Below are positions 21,831 to 33,245 of a stretch of DNA of 64,000 nt, piece by piece. Both the position numbers and the translations under genes were made by a program. This DNA comes from Gymnorhina tibicen (Eukaryota > Chordata > Aves > Passeriformes > Artamidae): the NCBI GenBank assembly GCA_013399875.1, contig VXAZ01006315.1, positions 234,184 to 298,183 of the forward strand. The letters are read 5' to 3'. The first letter of the stretch is position 1. Each line of letters begins with the position of its first letter. A model generated the notes under the pieces. It had not been told where the DNA came from. It saw nothing but the letters and a program-made list of their open reading frames with translations, and ran no database searches.

Positions 21831-24800
21831 AGTGTATTGCAAGCCATTCTTGGACTGCCGTACCTAGGAACCGAAAAGGTGGAATGGAAAGGAGGAAGAT
21901 ATTTGTTAGGAAGTGGATGAAGCCTCATTCTGGCTAATTAAGGCCTCTTGGTGCACTCATGGCCCTCTAGGGATATTATAGTAGTAGTGGTGAGTGCTGC
22001 CAGGAGAAAGAGATATTTTAGACTGTTGTGGCAGTGAAGGCAAAGAGTTGGGAAGAAGGAAAGTGATGTGTTTGGGATGTGCTGTGGAAAGCATGCAGTA
22101 AGAGCATAGGGGAGATCTGGATGGAAGACAACCTCATGCTGAGAGCTTGCCATCTTTACTGGCTCAACTTCTAGTGATAAAAAAGCATCAGTGAAATACT
22201 AAATGAAACACCACCATGAAGTTTTTGACTGTTTCATACCGGACATCTCATTTGCCTTATTTTAGTCTGAAAAAGTTATCCCTAGAGGATAACCTAGAGG
22301 GTGCTGCAGAAATACACAGTGTCTAGTAGGATGGTCAAGATCTAAAGTAAACAGTTTCTCATTTTTGTTTCACTGAAAGCACAACACAGAAGTTTAAAAA
22401 AAAAAAAGGAAGAAAAGAAAAAGAAAAGCAAAAAGCCATGCTCAGCCAAGTTTTGTTATTTCCATACATGTTTTCCACAGTCACTCTCTGCACTAATTTT
22501 AGTCCCTTGAAACAATGGGAGGAAAATTGTACATGGCAGACTATTGTAGATTAGGCAGTAGGGAAGATTTTGCAGCCTACCCAGCTTCTGAGTCACAAAC
22601 AAGATATCCAAATTTGCCATTCTTCAGAACCCTCTTTGCTGTTTGAGTACAGCTTCCCTGACATTGCCTGAGTCTGAAATTTTATTCTCTCATACAACAG
22701 TGTTATTTTTACCACCTAATAAATCCCCATGGCTTAGTATATTTAGTCATCTGCTTAACAACGTTTTGATACATTGTGCTAAAGCATCTCTTACTGCATC
22801 TCTTAATGCAGTCATCCTTACTCAGAAAGTGGCCTCAGAGTAGCCCAACTTCTAACTATTTTAACTTTCCTGTTATAGTTGAATAGATATAACCCAGGCT
22901 CTTCAGACCTTATTTATAGTAGTTATAGTGGTGCACTTCCTTCCTCAGGGAAAAGATATGTACACTGGCAAATGAGTTGTTTTGCTGTTACTGCCCTTAC
23001 CAGTTCCTGGAATTCAATGACTACTCACTTTTAGGCCGGTACGACCATGGCTTTAGACCTTGGGTCAGCCTCAGTGAAAGGGAGCTAAGCTGATTCAAAA
23101 TACCTTGCTTCTCAAGCGGGCAAAACATACACAGACAGCTGCAGTTATCCTGCAGAAACTTGTTTTGTCTATCTAGGGACTCCTCTGGAGTGTCTGCCAG
23201 CTCAGTTGTCAGAGAGGTGTGTGATGTTTTTTCTCCACGCTCTTAACCAGCATCTCTCTGCCAGTAAAACTTCCAAGTTTAGACTGGCTGTGGTGTGAAT
23301 GCAGCTGTATCAGTAAAGTTCATTTCTGTATTAGAAGAGAACAGTGTTGTACTGTTGTAAGGAGCTTTATCATCACACTTATGTTAGGGGCGGTATCAGC
23401 GTAAGTGAGACATATTATATTGGCACAAGTGAGAATGAGGCCATTTATCTATCACACACCCCACTGACGAAAGGGCTCAGTTACAATCATCTCTGAACCT
23501 CTTAGGAAAAACTGAAGGATTTGCTGACTGAGACAAGTTAATATATCACTAGAGAGATTCACAGTGTCACGCAGTTCTGGTGGTGGTTTTGAGAAAAAAG
23601 CATGGGGGCTAAAAAAAAAAAAACCTTAAAAAAACCCCTAACCATTACCATAGCAACCTGATGGGCCACTACATGTTTCCTGGCTGGTGGCATCACCCTT
23701 GTTTGGCAGGGTTTGTTGGGCTGGCCAGGTTTTTTTGGTCTTGATCATTCATGCAGTTCTTAATAAGATGTGATTCTGTGACCACCTCAAAGGGTGTTTT
23801 TAGCTGAAGACAAGGCTGCACCTAGATTTCATGCATTTTATTTTCAATAACATTATTCAAGAGGAAAAAAAGACTCAGTTGACAAAACACTGGAGTGAAA
23901 GAAGAGCATGACAGAATGAAAAGACATGCATTGCCATAAAAATTTTAGTAGCTTTTCTATGAAGTTATGTCCCTGTAGTGTCTGGCTGTGTAACCCGAGT
24001 ATCTTTTTATTTTATGTCCCTTACCTGTTGTTGAGGGACACGTAATGTACGTGCTTTTTATGAAGATGGTGAGGGATTGCCAAGTGTTTTACTAGTCATT
24101 CTGTGTACTCTACAGTTGAGTGGGAACTGTTTTCTCCATTTTCTGGGGAATTCCGGAATTGCATTTTCAAAATGGTTTCCATCACAAAATAGTTCAGACG
24201 AACAGGCAAATACCTGCCAGGGACCAGAATTGTCCAAGATTTGTCCTGTACCTGAGAGCTTTAAGCCCCTGAGTTTGAAGAGTTTTCTGGCAAGTACGTC
24301 TTTGTACTTAGTGGTTTCAGTAAGACATGGAAAAGCTGAGGGAGGCAGCATATCTGTGTCTGCCATCACTCACACAAGAGGCTATATAGGAAGAAGGTAC
24401 TTGCAGCAGTAGTACCTGACTGCCCTCAGAAAAAGATTTCTAAGCCTTTCCTAGTACCCAGTGTGTAGACTCTAGAGGTGATATTTCTGCTACACCTCAC
24501 CCTCCCCTGTCTGTATACAAAAGACTGCAATATTAGTATTTAATAGTATTGTGAGGAACCATCTATTCCTTTAACATAAATGATTTGCAACATGCCAGTG
24601 CAGGGTCCTGGGAAAATGTTTAAAAACAATTTACTCTTGTCTCCCTCAAGCAGTAGTAAACTGGTTTGGATGGGCAGTATCAGGGTTTAAAGGCAAAGAC
24701 TGCCATTTATCTGAACCAGCAAAACTTCTGCCATAGTCTAGGATGAAGCCAGACACAATCCTAAACTGAAACAGGGGAAGCCCAAGAAAGCATTTTCTTG

Positions 24801-25910
24801 TCTTGCTTGACCCTGACTATAGAAGTGCACTGGAGGCTACCACCTCAGCACCCCACTGCAGGCTGTGAGGTGGCCAGGCATGTTTTTGCTTTGCTCAGAG
24901 AAATAACATAAAACAAATCTACCAGGAGAGTATCAAGTGAGCAGCTGAAATGGATTCACTAGTGTTTCAGTTTGGTTGTTAGCTGGTTTGGATTACTTTT
25001 AAAGGAAAAATATGACTGTCTAGTTCTTCTTCTTAGGTGGATGAAAACTAAATGATGAAACCTTCATTATTTCTTTTCTCAGAACAGAAATGCTGTCCAT
25101 CATGTACAACAAACTGGGCAAGTTGTCTCTGGGTGTCTCTTCTCGTGAATTGAAAACACTTTTGCCCTGTATTACATAAGCTTGCTATGGAGCAAAGGCA
25201 GAGACCCTCCATAGTCTCCAGGGTCTTCCTAGGCCTTAGTAAGTGCATGCAGGAACAGGACACCCCCTGTTTCTGGTACTGTCCTTGGCACTCAGGTGGG
25301 TCTCAGCTCAAGCACGTGCTGATAGTCCTTCACTAAAAAAAGACAGGTAATAAAACACTGAGAGCAAGCTTCCATGTCTCCCTTTTCTTCCTCCAGGTCT
25401 TTGCTTACATGGTTCTTTTTGGCTGAAGCAGAATTTTAGAGGTCTTGTTGTTTCAGCCCTTTTAACCCCAGTGTTCTGTATGTCCTTTGAAACATTCTGT
25501 TGCACACAGCTTCCAACCTCTTTACATCAGCACATTTGGTCTAGGAATCTGCTCTTTGGATGTCAGTAAATATGACCTATCTGAACTTTCAGGATGAGCA
25601 TTTGTTTAATTGTGAGTTCTCCACTCAGCATTTCTCAGGGGATGAAGTGCAAAAAGCTAGTTTTTGTAAATGCCTGGAGTTTGTCTGAGGAATTTGGAAA
25701 AATTCAGTGGATTTGAATATAAAGGGTACAATGTGTTTTCTACTTTTGATTTTTTCTGCCTCTACATTTGTCTATAATTTGTGGCATCACAGTTAAATCA
25801 TGTTGTGCCACTGACATTTTTGTATGGTGTAATCATTCCTGATTGCTGTCTCTGCCCTTTGCTAGCTGGTTTCTGTCTACAGTACAGTTCTATTGAGAAA
25901 CCACAATTAA
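21831..25910. other. unique sequence with A-rich patches
   Basis: No gene seen. An A-rich patch (22395-22432, A/G only) and an A13 run near 23610 are simple sequence. Long open frames on both strands at 24058-24412 (103-111 codons, overlapping) mirror each other and have no family. The remainder is ordinary AT-rich DNA. Confidence 0.45.
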
Positions 25911-26129
25911 ATAAAAAAAAAAGAAAGGAAAAGAGAAGAGAAGAGAAGAGAAGAGAAGAGAAGAGAAGAGAAGAGAAGAGAAGAGAAGAGAAGAGAAGAA
26001 GAAAGAAGAGAAGAGAAGATAAGAGAAGAAAGAGAAGAGAAGAGAAGAGAAGAGAAGAGAAGAGAAGAGAAGAGAAGAGAAGAGAAGAGAAGAGAAGAGA
26101 AGAGAAGAGAAGAGAAGAGAAGAGAAGAG
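25911..26129 (+). repeat. (AAGAG)n pentamer microsatellite
   Basis: An A10 run leads into about 14 AAGAG units (25931-25998), a degenerate stretch (26000-26030), then about 20 units to 26129. All purines lie on the + strand, roughly 220 bases, so it can form intramolecular triplex DNA. The K/R/E-rich + frame and the S/L/F-rich minus frame across it are translations of the repeat, not genes. Confidence 0.98.
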
Positions 26130-26231
26130 TACCAGAAAGACAATTTTTTAAAATTTCTGAATCTTTGAGTAAAACAGGTCTTCCATGGAAAATAAAGCCA
26201 CATGAAATGCTGAGATAAGTTTTGTGTCACC

Positions 26232-26870
26232 TTGTCATCTTTTTTACTGATTTCTTTCAAAGCAACAGAAACTTGCTCTCATCAGCAAGTTTTAAGGAAC
26301 ATTGGTTCCTGGAAAGGAACCAGTCTACATTCTAGTAAGGCTTTGCCTCACTATGAAGGAAATAAAGGCATGAATCACATAAAATCTGTTATGTTTCTGC
26401 ATTATACATGTGAACCTCCCTTGAATTCCTGGCAGGGGCATAGCACATATGCCTTGCTCTTTCCAGTTGCTCTCAGTGTGCTGGGCTGGGCAGGTGGGCA
26501 GGTCATGAAGGAGCCTGTCCACTCCTACAGACAGGACATTCTGACACTTCTGTCCTATGGCTGGCCTCAAACAGTGCAGCAAGGAAACTGCTTTCTGAAC
26601 AAAATATCTCATAGGGAAAATGAAAGGCTGTGTTGTGGCCTGGCTCTAGTAATGTTGATTGAGTCTGGCTGGCTTGGAAACATGGGGAAGCTTCCTCTAC
26701 TCTGGCCACATGCCCACAGTCTCCACTGCACTGCTCTCCCTATCCAGATAACTGCATCTTCAGGGTCAGGAAATCAGTGGACAATCCTAGAGCCAACAGT
26801 GTTTGTAACTTTGGAGGTATTGCTTAGGGCATACAGGCAGTGTTGGAGTAGGATTTTTAGAAAGGCGTAG
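26232..26870 (+). other. 212-codon open stretch, coding status doubtful
   Basis: This is the longest non-repeat open run in the window. The first ATG in it is at 26370, leaving about 166 codons. The peptide has scattered W, H, C and G, no clear domain, no signal peptide at the ATG, and no splice site that frames it well. Local GC is higher (26450-26800), which raises the chance of long runs. I do not recognise a family. It may be a non-coding transcript or pure chance. Confidence 0.1.
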
Positions 26871-29800
26871 TGTCGGGTAACTTTTAACTCCAGATGGGTT
26901 TTAATCATTAGTCCAGCATATCTGTCTCGAGAACAAAATATAATGAATAACATCTTTTTCATCCAGATTCTACAAAAAGGCTAGCTGTGTGTAAGATCTT
27001 TTCCATTGTACTTTTAAACAAACACATTCTGGCCTATCAACTTGGTGATACTAACTTCAGCCGAATACCTGCTCAATTCTTTCTGAGGTAACCATCTCTT
27101 CAGCCTCAGCTGATTTAATCCAAGAAGTCATTAGCTGGTGTGTTTGTGAGACAGGACTGTGAGCAGTGGTGAGAGAGTTCACTGACAGCTTACTGTCTGT
27201 AGCTTACAGGCACTGGCTATAGCTACAATCTTATGTAACTCATTAGTACAGAAAGTGGGAGCCAAAGGTGCTGAAGTTCACTACCACAGAGCATTTCTCA
27301 ACAGCATGGAAAACTTAGGTTAGTTTTCATGTGTCTCTAAGTCAGAATCATTACACAACTCTTCCCTTTGGATGATTTGTTTAATGAGAAAACCTCCTCA
27401 TGAGATTATTTCAAGATTTAGGTTTGTTTTGGTTTGGTTGGGGTTTTTTTACTATGGATGTTCTGTAATCCTAAAATTTAGCTTTTGCTCATTTTTAGCC
27501 ACACTAAGTTCTTCCTGCAAATTACAACATCCTGCACCCCTTCTCAACTTTATTAGCTGTACTATGACATAATATAAATAACAGTCTTTCAAAGAGTGTA
27601 TTATCTGTATCAACCTCATGAATTTGAAAAATATGATCTTTAATATCTCTGTGCATTAGTTTTGATTTGTAAAAACTATGAGATCTAATTGGCCTCTGTA
27701 CTTTTTTTTTTATTAATAGAACTCAAATGTGGATGGAACGATATTAATTACTTTCGTAAAATCTGGTGTTTTACAGATGACTGACTGATGTATGGAGCTC
27801 TGATACATGGAGACCATGGGGAATTTATTTTGATTCATTCAGTTAAGGAGAAGTATAAATTCCTCCTTGCAGTTGAGCTATACCTTATTTTTCAGAAAAC
27901 ACATCAATGTAAAGACCTTGTGGGTGAAATTTGTTTTACATTGTTCCAGCTTTAGTGTTCAGTGATTGTGTAGGTTCACTCTCCAGTTAACAGAGAAACA
28001 GGCAATGAAGGCTGACATTTCTAAGAATGATGGGCTCTGTCACCTCAAGAGCCACCTGTCTCTCCCACTGACTCTAGAGGGGACCTAGACAATTAGTTGA
28101 GGACAGATTTTCATAAGCAATAATGTTAAAGGCCGCTGCAAGTGCTGTTGTGGGGATGTGCAATCAGCATTCTAATGACTATTGCTTACATATAATATTT
28201 TAATTTTTTCTAAGAACAGCTTCCCACAACAAACACTTGTCCAGACCCTTGATATATTAAATTGTGACTTAGGTAAATGAGAACTCTCCTCTTTGTGGTA
28301 CATCCTAAGACAATGACCCTGTGGATTTTCTAGTCTCTTTCACAAACTTCGAGGGTCAACTTCTTTCAATCTCCTTTAATAAGCCTGTTTTTCCAGGTTG
28401 TGTATCATCTCTGCTGACAGAGAAAGAACCTGAAAATAATCCTGTGAAAAGACCCTTAGAGGCTATTTCGACCTTCTCCTTTTCCTGGGTTAATATCATC
28501 TTCTTCCTTAACACAGAGCCTTTGCCATTCCTAACAGAAATTTTCGTAGCCTATTCTTTAAATCCTCCAAACATGGAGATTTCACCCTTGAATTCTGAAC
28601 CCTTGAACCTAGCCATGCTATATCTTCACTGTTTTTCTTAGAAGAAAGTTCTTCTTAAGATTTAAGCTTCATTGTTGTGGCTGCACATTAGAATCCATTG
28701 TTACTGCCTTTGTAGTCTTCCACTCCCAGGGTGTGGAACAGTAGTGCTTTTCTCAGCACCACACACAGAACAAACCTTATTTTCCCCCCTTCCCTTGTTT
28801 CATAGAAATGCAAAAACTCATGAGTATTTTCTCTCTTTACTGTTGTTGTTTGGGGTTTTTTAACCTCTATGCAGAGTATATGTGTTACCTGACAATATGT
28901 CTCTGTCTGTCTATGCACCACGAACATAATTCCTTGTTAGTCTTATACTGAGGAGAAACTGAGGTATACATAGGTGAAACAGTCCTCCTAATGTTGGGAT
29001 GGACAAGGCATGATTAGTGGTTCTTAATATGGAAAGGCATGCTGGAAAAGTAGCCACCAGACTAAGTATAGAAGTAAAAGGCAGGGCTATGGGAAAAAGC
29101 ATTCTGCTCGTGGGTTCAAGTCTTATTTCTGCAGAAAAGAGTGGCAGACTGTAGCAGCTGACAGGCTATTGTTCTTTACAGATACAGAATGTGCTGAGAC
29201 AGGAAGGTGAGGAGATGGATAGCTAAGTTTTAACTTGCATGCAAAGCACTGCCAGGACAACAAGATTTCTGGATCGTCCCCTAACAAGAAATCAGGATAT
29301 TGTTTTACTTCAGGGATATAACAAGAGAAGGCTGCTGAACTAATGATCTCCATGTCATACACAATGCCACAAACTTCCAGAATTGAAACAATCCAGTGAA
29401 AATTATGGTCCTATTCAGCAGAGAAAATGCTTGACTATAGCCAGCTAAGGTGCACTTCACTATTTCGCTTATCTTTCTGCAGCTGTGTGTGGTATAAATG
29501 GAAATGAAATGTTTTATAGGGGTTTAGGTCAGTATCCCTTCTACTGTTCTCTGAGTGGTGTAGCAGCTGCAGCTGGATGTAGAAGAATATACTAGCTCCT
29601 AAAGTTCAAAATTTATCTTGTGAATAAAGATCTTATTAGGGTTAAAAATCTGCAAGTTCTCAGATTCCTTTAACCTTCAGCCTCCATGTATGCTGGCAAG
29701 GGACAGGGTCTTCTGGAGCAATGCCATACACCCTGTGCTTGTACCATACAAACGCATAAACAAAAGAGATGGTGCTTGGTATAACTGAAAGCATCTTGAC

Positions 29801-30689
29801 ATGAACTGTATGTTAATAAACACGGAATCTTTGTAACAGTTCCAAAGTAAGACCCCGCATTCTTGAACTCATGATTGAGTTTAACTCTGAATGAGAGCCT
29901 GAAATGAGAGTGCTGACTGTAAATGCTACTGTGAAATATTGGCCTGTTTATTTGGAGACTCAAACCAGACACGCTGGAAAGAACACAGAACCAGATATTA
30001 CAAAGTTTTACACGCACAAGACCTGCTCTCAAATTCTTTGAAATTTAGAGACAGATAAAACAGTCTTTTATTTCTGGTTATTATTCCGAGTCCTCATTTT
30101 CTTCTCTGTCCCTGCTGCAGTGTTACTTGTGGTGGTCCTGTCATGGAGAGTCTGTTTCATTATTGAGGTCATGGCTGAATACCATCATAAACCCCTTCTT
30201 TAGAGCATGCAGGAAAAAACAGAGCATGCAGTAGCTCTGACCAGACATCTCTATTTCTGAAACAGTTTTTGGCTGAAGCTTGCATCCAAATATCCACTGG
30301 TTGAAGAGAATTCTTGTGTGACAGATGGCTGATTGACCGTGAACAGTAGTACATCAGATAGTTCAATCCACCAAAAACAGTGGTATGGTTATAAGGGCAT
30401 AGAGAAGAAATGTTTTCTTTTGCTACTGAAAATGAATTTTCTTCCAGTAATGTCAGCATGAGAGTGAATGAAGGCTGAGCAGAAGGCAGGAGTGAGTAAA
30501 GCTGCAGTACAAAAATAGTTAAGGGAAAAAACCACATCTTTATTACTTTAAAATTACACTATACATTCATTACATAAATAAACCCATAATACAAAGATTT
30601 AGAATATTATATGTAGTTTATATTGAAAAATCATGCAGATGATGAATTTAGGAGGTACTGACTCCTCATACGTGCAGGATCAGTAGTCA
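26871..30689. other. unique sequence, no gene seen
   Basis: Acceptor-like sites end at 29488 (TTATCTTTCTGCAG) and 30120 (TTTTCTTCTCTGTCCCTGCTGCAG, very strong), but no good donor or terminal reading frame follows either. A tRNA B-box-like GGTTCAAGTCT at 29113 has no A box. A stretch at 30540-30640 is strongly AT-rich. Confidence 0.4.
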
Positions 30690-31310
30690 GAGACTGAATT
30701 ACTCAGTTAATCCTCAGAACTGTTGCTACTGAGACAGGATCTTGTCAGTCCTTCTGGTGTACCCACAGGCCTTAACTGCATTGGCCAGCCTCCCCTGGGG
30801 TCTCCATACACACTCTGCCTTTGCAGCTAGGTGCCTCTTTTAAGCTCATGTCAGGGATTTAGTCCCTGCTGGAATTACTTGGTGGGAATACTGATCTCTA
30901 CCTCAGCCACAGCCCAGCCTAGCAGTGGATCCCATTGATCCCTATCTGCAGACTGACTCCCTTGCTTTTTCTCAGACCTGTCTCATTACTGTGGCCCTGC
31001 TCCATTATTGCTGAGCTTTGTCCTGCCCTGGGTTGCCCTGATCAAATCTTATCTTGGAACTGATCTGTGGATTTACTTCATGGCTTGACCTCAGAGCTGC
31101 CATATTACCATGAATTCACCCAATAATCTGGATCCTTTGCTGACTTTGGCTACCATCTCTGAGCCTGTGCTGCTCATCTTCCTTGGCTGGTGTGGGATCT
31201 GGGCTTTGCCCTGCCAGTCTTGTATTGTGCCCAACTCCTGGCTCCCCTTCCCTTTAGGAACAGCCAGTCCTCAGTGTACCCTGAAAGGTCTATCCAAAGC
31301 ACTGTTACCA
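30690..31310. repeat. pyrimidine-rich quasi-repetitive block, unclassified
   Basis: About 600 bases with higher GC than the flanks and many recurrent CCTGCC, CTGACT, GACCTG, CTGAGC and TTGCTGA words in no fixed period on the + strand. It resembles decayed tandem or LTR-like repeat DNA more than coding sequence. I cannot assign it to a family. The open frames across it (91-96 codons) have no recognisable domain. Confidence 0.3.
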
Positions 31311-32494
31311 CTGTTGTTTTTCCAAATGACTCTGTTCCAATCACAGGAGAACTCAAACTATCTATGCTACATTTCAAAGACATGATTTCAATCTCATTTC
31401 TGCATAAAATACTGCATAGACTTTATTGCAGAATCATATTAATGATTGGTAATGAACAAAAGTGCTCCAATACAGTATAATTCTGTATTCCTATTAACTC
31501 ATATGGGGCTAAAACCAGTGCATCCTAACTCTTGGGTTGAATATACTGCTATTTTGCACAGATTAATATATTTTCCTTTTTTTTCCCTCCAAACAGATAA
31601 CTTTATATGTGACAGTAATGCAGCCCCATTCTTTTAGCCAGAGTCCTAGAGCTTTATTCTTGCCTACATCTGTGATACTTATGCTAGTAGGACAGCACAA
31701 GTTGCTTAAATGAGAAGGAGACAATTAAACTGACAGCTGTCTACTGGAATGTAGTGGAGCAAATAACTGCCTGTACTTGAAAAAGAAATTGTGGTACAGA
31801 TACTTTACAACATAGCCAACCTCTTTGAACAGGAAGAATAAAAGCTGTCTCTTCCCTGAATAGTGTCTGACTATACTGGGAACACTCAGGTATGACTCTG
31901 AAACCTGTGGCTTCAGCAAGCAAAAAGTGATCACAGAATAAATAAAGAAATGAAAATACACACATTCCCACACACTCAAGCAGAACAGGGAAAATAGAAA
32001 GGATAAACATAGAGTTCAGTTTATTTACTTGGTTTCGAATTAAAGTCAGTGTCATAGCTAAGAACAACAAGGGCCTTGGATTGTTTTTCAAATAGGTGAG
32101 GCAGTCTTTTGGTTAGAACCAGAAGAGGAGCGGTTTGAGCCTCAATAAATAAGCCAGACTTTCAGAATGCCCAAGTCTTACTTCGGTTTGAAGCCTTAAT
32201 TAAGTCGTTACTTTATGGTCATTGTTGGAGACTTCTAAATTTAAGTACTTGGGACTAGTAGTTATCCAAAGTCATTTAGGTCAATAGCAGTTTCATGGAC
32301 TTCAGCAAGCTTGAGGTCAGGTCCTTAATGGGTGTATTTAGTTGCTATGTACATACACAGAATAAATATATAATATATGTGTAATGCATGTATTTCTACA
32401 GAATAAAGCTATATATTACACACAGCTTTTCCCTGCCTACCTAGCACTAATAAAGAGGGTTAAGCATGCCATTTCTCTTTTTTTTTCTCCTAAG
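31311..32494. other. unique sequence, no gene seen
   Basis: An acceptor-like site ends at about 31596 (TTTTTTTTCCCTCCAAACAG), followed by 37 open codons and a stop, without a recognisable product. A partly duplicated AT-rich segment (ACAGAATAAA...ATATAT) occurs at about 32357 and 32399. Confidence 0.35.
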
Positions 32495-32547
32495 GCAACC
32501 CATTTCAGTTAGGAACAATCACGTTTTTGCAAGTTAAAGGTTACACA
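32495..32547 (+). other. candidate penultimate exon, 53 nt
   Basis: The acceptor is a near-pure pyrimidine tract (TTTCTCTTTTTTTTTCTCCTAAG, ending 32494). The donor is ACA|GTGAGT, full consensus in the intron part. One frame is open: two bases, then 17 codons reading NPFQLGTITFLQVKGYT. It would take up a one-base remainder, as left by the 10215 exon, and ends on a codon boundary. The next acceptor is 479 bases on, where the frame again stays open. No family recognised. Confidence 0.2.
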
Positions 32548-33026
32548 GTGAGTTATTAACTTTAAACACCCTTTGTTCCTGAAAGCTATGTGGTAGAAAC
32601 ATTTGAGGTTGGGGCAACTCCTCTGACATAAGAGAGTTTTTCTGCCAAGTTATTACCTCAGACAGTTTTTGTGTTGTAGGTGAATATTTATATAGAGATT
32701 TCTCCTCCTCACACAAGGGCTGCTGGAGAGCTTGGATATCCAGAACATAGCAAAAGCAGAAATAAGGCAGTCTTGGGCTCGATAAAAGTGAAGAAAAACA
32801 TCTCCAACAAGAATAGACAAAAGGAAACCAAATACTGACTTGTAATCCCGTCTCCTGTGAAGTCTTCCTCCCTCCTACTGCTTCCAGCATAAGCAGAAAT
32901 CTCTTGACACCTTGCAGAAACTTAGGAGCACCTGGCTGGCTCTCAAGGGTAAGTCTCAACTTGTCTGTGAGTTCACTAGAAAAACACTAGCATGTTGTTC
33001 TTTTCCCACCTGATATTTCTTTTCAG

Positions 33027-33122
33027 TTTGCCTACAAAGGCTCTGGTCAGTGCAGTTTCTGCTTCTCAGAAATTCTGCCAAATAAATATATGCTTGGCTT
33101 GCAACTTAAAGTGCCAAGTTAA
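33027..33122 (+). other. candidate terminal exon coding part
   Basis: The acceptor TGATATTTCTTTTCAG ends at 33026. In phase with the preceding candidate exon there are 31 open codons, FAYKGSGQCSFCF...LKVPS, then TAA at 33120-33122. An AATAAA lies at 33186-33191 and a GT-rich element (TGGTTTGTTGGTCT) at 33232-33245, the usual order for a cleavage and polyadenylation site. Product unknown; decoy possible. Confidence 0.18.
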
Positions 33123-33185
33123 GCAGCTGTCCTGAAGGTCTCAGGCTCCCTTGGGTGCCTGAGGTTTCTATGTCCTTACAAAAAG

Positions 33186-33245
33186 AATAAAGATGACAAA
33201 AATACATACTCCTTTATTTTTCTCTTTTCACTGGTTTGTTGGTCT
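33186..33245 (+). terminator. poly(A) signal with GT-rich downstream element (candidate)
   Basis: AATAAA at 33186-33191 is followed by a CA-containing spacer and a T/GT-rich stretch (33212-33245). It would end the transcript proposed for 32495-33122. AATAAA is common by chance in AT-rich DNA, so the weight rests on the combined arrangement. Confidence 0.2.

Noticed and set aside
24000..24130. Minus-strand exon between a CTCAACTGTAG-type acceptor and a CAACAG|GTAAGG donor
   Set aside because: All three frames have stops and the tract is short; no more convincing than background.
25781..26260. Open frames of 145 (+) and 117 (-) codons rich in K/R/E or S/L/F
   Set aside because: They are translations of the (AAGAG)n microsatellite and end with it.
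29050..29125. tRNA-like B-box word GGTTCAAGTCT at 29113
   Set aside because: No A box at the right distance and no cloverleaf could be drawn.
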